A stretch of DNA of 33,311 nucleotides from an uncultured Gammaproteobacteria bacterium. Its GTDB lineage: Bacteria > Pseudomonadota > Gammaproteobacteria > HK1. The position numbers and the translations under genes are program-made. Location: contig CAMYJH010000015.1 in NCBI GenBank assembly GCA_947258715.1, forward strand, positions 1 through 33,311, written 5' to 3'. This document shows positions 9,901 through 15,576 of this stretch, in pieces. The notes below the pieces were generated by a model, which had not been told where the DNA came from, did no database searches, and saw only the letters and a list, made by a program, of their open reading frames with translations. The stretch's first letter is position 1. The number at the start of each line of letters is the position of its first letter.

Positions 9901-11669
9901 GTATCGTTGTTCATGACCGAGTTGCCGACTGTTACCGCGGTGACGGACGCCTGCAGGGCGTTGCCAGGCGTGGCGGTGCCCGCGATGTCGTAGGTGACAA
10001 GATACTGGACAGGCGAGGTGGTTATGATCTCGCTCAAACCAGTAAAGCTGGCCGTCGCGCCGCTGAGAGATGCAGTACCGATCAGGGTGTCCGTAGCGTC
10101 CCATTCATTGGCCGTCGATCCGTCGTCCCGCCAGAGCTTGACGCCGTTGGGAGCAACATCGCCCGGGTCTGTTCCGGTAAAGGCGACGTCCAGGTCGGTC
10201 AGGGTGTCTGTGCCCGAATTAGTCGCCAGAGTGAAAGCGTTGACTGCGAAGTGGAGGCCGCCTTCCCACACGTCCCGGTCGGCCAGAGAGACGCCGTCTC
10301 CGATGGTGGTCGTGGCCGTGGCTGTGGCTGGGTTAATCGGTACTGCAGCGATCGCCCAGTTTTTGGCCGCGTCCAGCGTCCAGGACATGGTGACGGATCC
10401 TGCACCGGGCTCGGTGCTGCTTCCGCCACGAAAGTTTCCGAAGCCATTGTTCCACTGCTGAGTCTGGCCAGCGCCAACGGTGATCGACGATGCATCCCTC
10501 ACGGCCATCGTGTCGAACACCCACTCGTCGGCGGCCGAACTTACCACTGCGCTGGCGGTAATCGTGCTTCCAGTGTTCGAGACAAAAGTGCCGAGCGGCG
10601 TGGTCTGGTCAACGCCGGTATACGTTGCCGCGCCGATCACGATGTCGGAGTTGCCGTCGAGATTAACGACGACATCGTAGGTGCCGACATCGGGCATCTT
10701 TAGATACCAGATCTCAGCCTTCGCATTACCGCTGTTGTCGGCAATACCCGCATTAGTCAGATTGACGCCGTTGTACGTGACGGATGTAATATTTTTGTTT
10801 TCCTTGATGTCTATGCCGACAACCAGAAGTCGATCGGAACCCGCGGCAGTGGTATGCGATAGGGTTATCGTGCTTTCGTTACTGCTCGTCATGTCCGACA
10901 CAGCGTCAAGAGCAATCGCCAGCGTCCCAGACCAGCTCTGTTGCGCCTCCATGCTCAGCACGACGGCGCTCTCGATGTCGCCGCTCTTGTACTCCAGATC
11001 CCAGTCGCCGCCGAGCAGCGCGTTGCCGGTGAGGTCGTCGCTGGCCGCCACGTCGGCGCCGGTGAGACCGCCCAAGGCCCCGAGCAGGGCGCGGCCGTCC
11101 TCGCCGCCGGCCAGGTCGCAGCCGTAGAACAGCAGATCGGCCTCGCTGTCTAAAGCGCTGCTCCAGGAACTGATTGCCTCGGAATAGGGCTGGAGATTGT
11201 CGGCCTCGAGCCACGTGTTGCCGAGCTGGACGCCGCTGTCGTTGCCGTGGGAGATGAAGTGCACGGCGTCGAGGTTTTGCTGGCCCGCCAGCGCCTCGGT
11301 GATTTGCGCGATGCCGTCGCGCTCGCTGTCGAGATAAACGACCTCGATTTGGCGGCCGTCGTCGGGGCTTTGCAGCAGGCCGTTGACCAGCTGCTCGGCG
11401 TCCGGGGTATTGGCGTCGACGAAGAGCAGCTCGTAGCGCAACTCGTCGTTTGCGCTGTCGGCTTCCGGCTCGGCCGCCACCACCGCATCTTGATTCTGAT
11501 TTTGCCCGTAGGCGAAGTTCTCGCTGAGAGTCGGGTCTTCGAGCTTTTCGTCCTCGAGCGGGGCGATATCGATCAGCCCGGGGGCGAAGTCGGCCGAGAA
11601 CAGCACGCGCGGCTCCAGCTCCTCGAAGAGAAAGAGCTCTTTGGCGGTCTTTGTTGGGCTGGCTTTCAT
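3006..11669 (-). CDS. Giant LEPR-type repetitive surface protein with DUF4347 domain, N-terminal part
   Basis: This is the 5' part of a giant exoprotein of about 3,740 residues if the break is repaired. Residues 18-26 read LEPRVLFSA, the hallmark of LEPR-XLL proteins. There is no long hydrophobic run at the N-terminus, so no classical Sec signal peptide. Residues ~79-250 form a DUF4347 domain with HFISHG (His141) and LLFYGCDLA (Cys184). Several all-beta domains follow, including WEYxTDGGSNW-type cadherin/VCBS-like modules, then repeat copies 1-6 of a 120-residue unit (PTATNL...YTED...LDLTDIVVSD...GGVWTASGAIADVN...NYDSNFTIATSVDDG). Genuine sequence ends at Met2700; residues 2701-2887 are a frameshifted reading of the next repeats. 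It has few cysteines and is rich in Asp, Thr and Ser, as expected of an exported adhesin. It lies 98 nt after the adaptor gene. The likely role is cell-surface adhesion or matrix; the function of DUF4347 is not established. Confidence 0.9.
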   Translation of the reverse strand: MKASPTKTAKELFLFEELEPRVLFSADFAPGLIDIAPLEDEKLEDPTLSENFAYGQNQNQDAVVAAEPEADSANDELRYELLFVDANTPDAEQLVNGLLQSPDDGRQIEVVYLDSERDGIAQITEALAGQQNLDAVHFISHGNDSGVQLGNTWLEADNLQPYSEAISSWSSALDSEADLLFYGCDLAGGEDGRALLGALGGLTGADVAASDDLTGNALLGGDWDLEYKSGDIESAVVLSMEAQQSWSGTLAIALDAVSDMTSSNESTITLSHTTAAGSDRLLVVGIDIKENKNITSVTYNGVNLTNAGIADNSGNAKAEIWYLKMPDVGTYDVVVNLDGNSDIVIGAATYTGVDQTTPLGTFVSNTGSTITASAVVSSAADEWVFDTMAVRDASSITVGAGQTQQWNNGFGNFRGGSSTEPGAGSVTMSWTLDAAKNWAIAAVPINPATATATTTIGDGVSLADRDVWEGGLHFAVNAFTLATNSGTDTLTDLDVAFTGTDPGDVAPNGVKLWRDDGSTANEWDATDTLIGTASLSGATASFTGLSEIITTSPVQYLVTYDIAGTATPGNALQASVTAVTVGNSVMNNDTAGATLTVMDDMVHETSVYKAVFSPGMLEELYLKETSSPTNSILSGMSLGSLYSGTPGSLLMSWDPDVAVTTVVDNSAVKQVQMSGRLISSAGDAYGTVSTTISLYEDRVLFDMEMTLSTDPGGADWMFMSYAQWNDAQLDENFEWTSNDSGVYNSEDPAPNFNSGNVTAPISYQGLFELGATDGLVSTTLQNISNYNPAQLKNTDPDTGGVDIAFQRIPTIGTTYRAAAMYSFDTTGAGFDTSLTEQRQDDYVSPAVLDFGIAGGDGAPVGGGFSVERGAYTLDDGDADDHVKFDFQVGAVTPRKTPVFEIGNWNDTGPVLLRVDGVVQVPGIDYQAGVEGNTLYLQYLKDVTANAVFEVGVEINDAPVLSGANDLTAISEDPVSNPGTLVSDLISGQVSDADPGALEGIAVIGVDDTNGSWEYTTDGGSNWFAFGAVDTANARLLAADASTNVRFVPNANWNGTVSNGLTFHAWDQTSGTAGATADLTSTDTVLDQFTTAAYGNNDGTASWAGPWVETDDGGGGASGGQITVDSGRLRVQADHPFNNIYREADLSGATSATLTLDFDNQLMSGDVVRLEISSNGGSSWNFLKDYVDGGPASGNDSFDITSFIASNTQIRFTQIGASGDAPIFFDNVQIEYTTGSGTGGTTAYSVATASSSVTVNAVDDAPTATNLSAAESYTEDAPPLDLTDIVVSDVDSANVTATLTLSDVAAGSLSTGTSGSVTSTFAGGVWTASGAIADVNTLLSGVTFTPAANYDSNFTIATSVDDGVNPAVTGVKNMTVTAINDAPVLDTIGSPTLTQIDENDINNPGDAVVTIVASAGGDPITDVDALAVEGIAVTWADNSNGSWEYSTDNGSNWNVITATNDTNALLLTDDVNNRIRFVPATNFNGTAQFSYRAWDTTDGNPNATAGVDVSTNGGATAYSTATETATVSIRPVQIVLHFSTTGDVTSSGAPGLDSWDNAELLGYGDPNLSLGPGTTDGTFYQTLDLRTFVTNGATAEIDAIHHVSSDITVGGNGGPSMDLFTGDVLFSVTNNNVELTGSDANSIMTDKKSVYLFQPDTPNDYSAGTFSVVLERVSGNTIEGVSLVETDTLVGDTLLQAGTFLYNVGNNQDILHFTADGVGLGGTAGTISTLVSGADIGLGSQTVKISGLDLVEGAFSAGAVSVQAGNILVTLDGNDNSVGNNGISVTSNDVFYLDLSTTTMGPTSTTSADAHMFLQGAGVGLDTVAEEITALSLDIEIGSVNQDPVISLPGGALNYTENDPPTVIDAGATATDANSLDFASGILRVDFNGTGTSNDRLAIRDEGAGPGQVGVMGMNVTYGGVTVGTFTGGTSGASPLVITFNSNADAAVAQAVMRNITYENVSDDPSTAPRSVRFVLTDGDTGTSNVETEIINVAAVNDAPTATNLSAPEAYVEDVGLNLTDIAVTDVDSANVTVTLTLSDLAAGSLSTGTSGAVTSTFAGGVWTASGAVADVNNLLAGVIYTPSLNYNSAFTIDTSVSDGVAPPVTGSKAMTATGINDAPTATNLNAPETYTEDTPLDLTDIVVSDIDSTDVTVTLTLSDAAAGSLSTGTSGAVTSTFAGGVWTASGAIADVNTLLAGVTFNPALNYDSDFTIATSVDDGSAAPITGVKNMTATPVDDAPTATNLDAPEVYATNTALDLTDIVVSDVDSANVTVTLTLSDVAAGSLSTGTSGSVTSTFVGGVWTASGAIADVNTLLAGVTFNPALNYDSNFTIATSVDDGVNPAVTGSKNVVANSPTATNMDAAETYTEDTPLDLVDIVISDPDSANVTATLTLSDIAAGSLSTGTSGSVTSTFVGGVWTASGAIADVNTLLAGVTFNPAADYNSDFTITTSVDDGTTTINGLKNVTGTPVNDAPTGADNTVTLLEDDTHVFSAAEFGFGDVDTGDTMSAVRIDSLSLPAGSTLQLWGFDVGVGLVIQTADIPSLVFTPAPEASSTGYASFTFSVRDQSNAFDTAPNTMTIDVTNVDDAPTATNLNAPETYTEDTALDLTDIVVSDVDSANVTVTLTLSDVAAGTLSTATSGSVTSTFVGGVWTANGAIADVNALLSGVTFNPASNYDSNFTIATSVDDGVNPAVTGTKNMRYRRLRRRQRQRHGHTHLVRRCGRHFEHRHLRLRHLHFRRGRVDRFRCDCRCEHALSRRHLQSGLELRRRLHHCHKRGRWRQSGRHRHQGDDRHTGGRCPHGDQLVGRRDLHRGHGARSDRYRHTHLVRRCGRHFEHRHLRLGDLDLRRRGVDRFRRHCRCERPALRRHLQPGVELRQQLHHCDQRG
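3566..3572 (-). other. Frameshift junction splitting the giant surface-protein gene
   Basis: On the minus strand the sequence reads AAGAACATG directly joined to CGATATCGTC. In neighbouring copies the same two points are separated by about 28 codons, from TATPVDDAPTATNL to TALDLT. Reading in the first frame gives nonsense (RYRRLRRRQRQRHG), which is DIVVSDVDSANV shifted by one base. The missing length is 86 nt: adjacent copies that are normally 360 nt apart are 274 nt apart here, and adding 86 restores a length divisible by three from 11669 to 524. It could be a true mutation that truncates the protein, phase-variation-like slippage, or an assembly error in near-identical repeats. Confidence 0.85.
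4270..5690 (-). repeat. Tandem coding repeats, copies 2-5 of the 120-aa unit
   Basis: Four further copies are visible. They are separated from copies 6-11 by a different cadherin-like domain (about 3910-4265, containing EDDTHVFSAAEFGF). Spacing of matched positions is about 348-360 bp. These copies differ more from one another than copies 7-11 do: the linkers read APEAYVED, APETYTED, APEVYATN and AAETYTED, and the motif is SLSTGTSG rather than TLSTATSG. This suggests an older set. Confidence 0.9.
7535..7895 (-). repeat. Isolated copy 1 of the 120-aa unit
   Basis: A single copy (PTATNLSAAESYTED to AVTGVKNMTV) is the repeat nearest the N-terminus of the giant protein. It is separated from copy 2 by about 1.8 kb encoding unrelated beta-rich domains. 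It carries the SLSTGTSG form shared with copies 2-5. Confidence 0.88.
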
Positions 11670-11767
11670 TGATGGGTCTGCTGTTTCAACCGCTCGAGAG
11701 TCTGTTGCAAATCTGAATGTGGTTTTGGTGCTTTAAAACATTGCGCGTTTGTCGGCCACTTGTTTGC

Positions 11768-13363
11768 TTAGGGAACCGCGCCCCGGTCGGTTCCGTTCAC
11801 CGTCTGGGCCAGTTTCCGGCAGGGCAAAATCTCCACATCGAGCTTCGGGTGGATTCGATCGACGACCTCGAGCAGCTTCGTTTCGCTGGCGCCGTCATCC
11901 ACCAGCTCCACGTCGAGCCAGGTGTGCTTGCTTTGATTAATGCGCGGCCGCACGAGCGCCGGATATCCGAGCGCGGCGACTTCATCGCGCCGCCGCTGCG
12001 CCGCGGGTTCCCTGGAATAAAGTCCCACCGAGATCTGTCCGGAATAGGGTCCGGCGCCGAGCAGTACCTGGTCGGTGACACGGCTGTCTTTGAGTTGGTC
12101 AGTGAGCTCCTTTGGAGCCACGCCCGCTTCTTTGGGCGGAATGAGAACCATATAGCCGGTGATGGTGGACTCGGTTTCGTCGCGCGTGCTTACGGCGACC
12201 ACGTCCCCGGCCAGAGCAGACACGAGTGGCTCGGTCTGCTTTTTACTCTCGAATGGGCCCAGGGTGCGGCACATGACGTTGGAAGGGTCCGCCAGGGCAG
12301 GCGCATCGCTGGTGAGGGAAATCCGGAGATCGGCAAATTGCCCCTGAGCCTGCGTTTCCGGTTCGTTGTTCGACGCGGGTGTTTTAGGCTCCGGCGAGAT
12401 GGCTGCCGGAAATGCCACCGTGCTGTCCTTGCCGTCGGTGGACAGGGTCATCTCCAGCCCGGGCTGGTTCGGCAGAATGCGCGCCCGGCATTTGAGCCCG
12501 GCCGGCAGCCGGTGTTCGGGGTTGGGCAAATTGAGGCGCACGCCGAATGTTCCGCTGGCCGCATCCACCACCTGGTCGACGTTGGTCACGGTCGCCATGT
12601 AGGTCCCCTCCATGGGCGACTCGGGCATCACCTCCGCCCGCATGCCGGGGCGGATGGTTCCATAGGTCTGCAGCGGCGCGATGATTTCGACCCTGAGCGG
12701 ATCCAGCTGGGCCAGCTTGAGCAGCGGCTGCTGGTCGTATGTATATTCGCCCGGTGACTTGAAGCGTTCGACGACGACGCCGGCCACCGGACTGCGAACG
12801 GATCGCAGTGCCAGCGCCTCTTTGGCTTTTTTCATATCCAGCTCGGCCAGGCGCTGCTTGTCCTTGGCCTGGCGCAGCTGAAGCCCGGCAAGCGTTGCGT
12901 TGGTTGCCACTTCATCCCGCTCGTGGAAGGAAACGGCCTTGCGCTGGTACAACTCTTCGACCCGGCGCAGTTTCCGCTTGCTCAGTCCGAGATCGGTCTC
13001 CCAGTACTCGACCTCGCTGGTGATCTCCGCGCGGGCGCGCGCCAGTTCCAGGGTCGCCCGTTCCACTCCGGAATTGAGCTCTGCCAGGGTCTGACCTTTC
13101 GTCACCCTGTCGTTGCGATCCACGTGTAGCTTATCGATCACGCCTTCGATGGCGCTGCTGACCTCGACCACCACGTGCGGCTCGATGACGCAGTCGAACT
13201 CGCCCGGCCCCGCCTGCGCCAACGCGTGCGGGGTGCCCGACATTCCCAAGATGACCAGACAAGGCTTCGACATACGTCGCAATATGCCGCGCTTGCGTTG
13301 GCTAACGCCGAGACCGAGGTCACAACTTTTAAGCGTTGAAATAAGATTTAAAATTGTTCGCAT
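11768..13363 (-). CDS. Periplasmic adaptor (membrane fusion protein, HlyD/RND type) with C-terminal SPOR-like domain
   Basis: Residues ~60-300 are a membrane fusion protein: a lipoyl half (VVVEVSSAIEGVIDKLHV), a long alpha-helical hairpin (~100-185), the second lipoyl half (VRSPVAGVVVERF) and a beta-barrel region. Such adaptors bridge inner-membrane transporters to outer-membrane channels. The C-terminal ~170 residues are unusual. CRTLGPF (365-371), GYMVLI (403-408), ISVGLYSREPAAQRR and LGYPALV follow the pattern of a SPOR-like domain, a fold known for binding denuded peptidoglycan. A signal peptide ends near PHALA-QA (residue 49/50). Translation may start at the ATG at 13363 or at 13273; neither has a strong Shine-Dalgarno site. 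It is encoded between the SecA-like gene and the giant protein, so it is probably the periplasmic link of that export route. There is no TolC-like partner in the window. Confidence 0.85.
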   Translation of the reverse strand: MRTILNLISTLKSCDLGLGVSQRKRGILRRMSKPCLVILGMSGTPHALAQAGPGEFDCVIEPHVVVEVSSAIEGVIDKLHVDRNDRVTKGQTLAELNSGVERATLELARARAEITSEVEYWETDLGLSKRKLRRVEELYQRKAVSFHERDEVATNATLAGLQLRQAKDKQRLAELDMKKAKEALALRSVRSPVAGVVVERFKSPGEYTYDQQPLLKLAQLDPLRVEIIAPLQTYGTIRPGMRAEVMPESPMEGTYMATVTNVDQVVDAASGTFGVRLNLPNPEHRLPAGLKCRARILPNQPGLEMTLSTDGKDSTVAFPAAISPEPKTPASNNEPETQAQGQFADLRISLTSDAPALADPSNVMCRTLGPFESKKQTEPLVSALAGDVVAVSTRDETESTITGYMVLIPPKEAGVAPKELTDQLKDSRVTDQVLLGAGPYSGQISVGLYSREPAAQRRRDEVAALGYPALVRPRINQSKHTWLDVELVDDGASETKLLEVVDRIHPKLDVEILPCRKLAQTVNGTDRGAVP

Positions 13364-13420
13364 TGCCTTCTGATCCGAAGCTTATGAGCCCGGAATCGCC
13401 CTCCAGGCCTTCTTTCCCGG

Positions 13421-13461
13421 GTGCTCGCCGCGGGCGCCTGCCTGGCTGGCCCGGCGAGCAC
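13421..13461 (-). repeat. Hairpin between the SecA-like gene and the adaptor gene
   Basis: A perfect 9-bp inverted repeat (GTGCTCGCC ... GGCGAGCAC), with a further GGGC/GCCC pair inside, lies in the 227-nt gap between the SecA-like gene and the adaptor. No T-run follows on either strand, so it is not a typical intrinsic terminator. It could set different mRNA levels for the two halves of the operon. Confidence 0.45.
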
Positions 13462-13590
13462 GCGCCAAGTCGGAATCGGCCCCCGAACCGTGGCTTGGGG
13501 GATCCTCCGTCGGGATATCGGCCCGGTCAGGAATTACTTGAAGTCCAGTGGGTTGGAGACGCTAGGACTGTGACACCCGTCCCGGGCGGG

Positions 13591-15576
13591 TCATTCTGGG
13601 GGACCGGAGAAGGCCAGCAGGTTGCCGAGATGCTCGTCCATCTTCAGCAGGTCGCGGCGCAGGCGGGCATGGGTTCGCTCGGTGGCCCGCTGCGGGAGGC
13701 TGGTGAGCAGATAGCTGAGCACGACTCCGGCGGTGCGTCCCCGGGGCACGAATCGGCTGAAAAACCGCACCAGCCAGGGGGGAAAACGGGCGCTGGTGAT
13801 TTCGTCTTCGAAGGACAGAATGGCTTCGCAGCTGCCGGGGTCGCCCTGGCGCGCGCATCGGCCCATGAGCTGGCGGTCCACGCGCCGGGAGTCGTTGCGT
13901 TCGGCCACGACCACGTGCAGCCCGCCGAGCTCGGTGACGGCCAGTCCCAGCTTGATGTCGGTGCCGCGCCCGGCCATGTTGGTGGCCACCGTGATCCGGC
14001 CACGCTGTCCGGCCTGGGAGACCACCTCCGCCTCGTGGGCGTCCTGGCGAGCGCTCAAAAGATTATGCCCGAGGTTCCTTGAATTCAGCAGCTTACTCAG
14101 CTGCTCGGACGCGGCTACCGAGCGGGTACCGACGAGTACCGGTCGCCCGAGCTGCTGGTGGTGCTGGATAGACTCGGCGATGACCTGCCATTTGTCGCTC
14201 TCGCTGGAGTACACGCGCGTCGGTTTGAATCGCCGCTTGCTCGGACGATGGGTCGGCACGCGCACCACTTCGAGACCGTAGGTGGAGCGTAAGTCGCCCG
14301 CCACCTCCATTGCGGTACCAGACATTCCGCAGAGCCTGAGATAGCGGCGGAAAAATCGCTGGTAGGTGATCTTCGCCAGCGGCTCCTTCTGGGGGGTGAT
14401 CTCGCATCCCTCCTTGACTTCGATCATCTGATGCAGACCGTGCTCCCAGGAACGATCGGCCATGATGCGTCCCGTGTTCTCGTCGATGATCTGAACTTTT
14501 CCGTCTTTGATGAGGTACTGCTTGTCTCGTTGGAACAGGTGACGCGCGCTCAGGGCCTGTTTGACCAGCTCCTCGCGCCGGCGCTTGCGGGTCCAGATCC
14601 CGCCCAGGGCCTCGCCCGAGCGGGCGAGACGGTTCTGTCCCCGCTCGGTCAGCTCGATGCGCCGGTCTTGTTTGCGCAAAACGAAGTCCACCCCCGGCTC
14701 GAGATCGTCCGCTGCTGATAAGGCCTGAACGAAGGTTTCCTTCTGCTCGGGCGCGTCTCCGGGCTGCGAGAGAATCAGCGGTGTGCGCGCTTCATCGATG
14801 AGCACGAAATCCGCTTCGTCGATTAAAGCCACACACAAGCCTCTAAGCAGCAAGGAGGACAGCCGGTTTTGCTTTTGGTCCAGCTTCTGAACGGTAAGAC
14901 TCAAGCGCCCAGGCAGGTTGCGTAGCAGCAGCCGGTCCTTGAGGTAATCGAACACCAGCTGTTTGCCGGTGCAGTAGGTGATGTCGCAGGCGTAGGCGGC
15001 ACGCCTCTGCTCAACCTCCATGCCGTCCACGATCGTGCCCACGGTCAGGCCCAGAGATTGGTACAGCGGCTGCATCAGCTTGGCGTCACGCTCGACCAGA
15101 TAGTCGTTGGCCGTCAGCACGTGCACCGGGAGACCGGCAAATGCGGACGTGCACGCCGGGAGCGCTGCGGTGAGCGTCTTGCCTTCGCCGGTTTCCATCT
15201 CGGCCAGCATCCCGTTGGCCATCACGTAGCCGCCCATCAGCTGCACGTCGAAGTGTCTCATGCCGATGGTGCGCTCGGACGCGTGCTGAATCAGCGCAAA
15301 CGAGCGTGCGGTCAAGCCCTCGGTTTGGCCTTCTTTTCTCAACTGGTAGCGCAGCTCGGTGACGGCGGCGCCGAAGTCGCCGGGCTTAAGGTTTTGAAAC
15401 GATCGCGCCTCTTCCTTGACCCGCTTTACGAAACGACCAAAGCCAAAACGGCGGGTCCGGCTGGTGAAGAGACCGGGCAAGTGGGACCAGGCGCGCTCCA
15501 GTGAGCTCGGAAAGTCTTCTTTACGTTCGGGATAGGGCCCAAGCGAGAGCCCGCGGCCGAAAGCTGCGCTAGACAC
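13591..15576 (-). CDS. Short SecA-like preprotein translocase ATPase (accessory SecA paralogue)
   Basis: This is a DEAD-motor ATPase clearly related to SecA: ETGEGKT Walker A (128-134), NDYLVERDA (157-165), DEAD plus LIDEARTPLIL (253-269), a preprotein cross-linking-like insertion (~265-400), MSGTA (418-422), GRGTDI (536-541) and QLMGRCARQGD (569-579). At 661 residues it is far shorter than ordinary SecA (about 900). It ends soon after helicase motif VI with only a trace of the helical scaffold (RLRRDLLKMDEHL), so the helical wing, two-helix finger region and C-terminal zinc/SecB-binding tail appear absent. The first ~60 residues are an unusual basic extension. The start overlaps the upstream M50 gene by 8 nt, indicating coupled synthesis. 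It is likely a specialised motor for the neighbouring giant protein rather than the housekeeping SecA; the partner channel is unknown. Confidence 0.9.
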   Translation of the reverse strand: MSSAAFGRGLSLGPYPERKEDFPSSLERAWSHLPGLFTSRTRRFGFGRFVKRVKEEARSFQNLKPGDFGAAVTELRYQLRKEGQTEGLTARSFALIQHASERTIGMRHFDVQLMGGYVMANGMLAEMETGEGKTLTAALPACTSAFAGLPVHVLTANDYLVERDAKLMQPLYQSLGLTVGTIVDGMEVEQRRAAYACDITYCTGKQLVFDYLKDRLLLRNLPGRLSLTVQKLDQKQNRLSSLLLRGLCVALIDEADFVLIDEARTPLILSQPGDAPEQKETFVQALSAADDLEPGVDFVLRKQDRRIELTERGQNRLARSGEALGGIWTRKRRREELVKQALSARHLFQRDKQYLIKDGKVQIIDENTGRIMADRSWEHGLHQMIEVKEGCEITPQKEPLAKITYQRFFRRYLRLCGMSGTAMEVAGDLRSTYGLEVVRVPTHRPSKRRFKPTRVYSSESDKWQVIAESIQHHQQLGRPVLVGTRSVAASEQLSKLLNSRNLGHNLLSARQDAHEAEVVSQAGQRGRITVATNMAGRGTDIKLGLAVTELGGLHVVVAERNDSRRVDRQLMGRCARQGDPGSCEAILSFEDEITSARFPPWLVRFFSRFVPRGRTAGVVLSYLLTSLPQRATERTHARLRRDLLKMDEHLGNLLAFSGPPE

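Noticed and set aside
13421..13461. Hairpin as a rho-independent terminator between the SecA-like and adaptor genes
   Set aside because: There is no T-tract on either strand, so it was listed only as an inverted repeat.
13354..14082. Plus-strand 242-codon frame opposite the SecA-like gene
   Set aside because: It is antisense to conserved SecA motor motifs and has no supporting signals.
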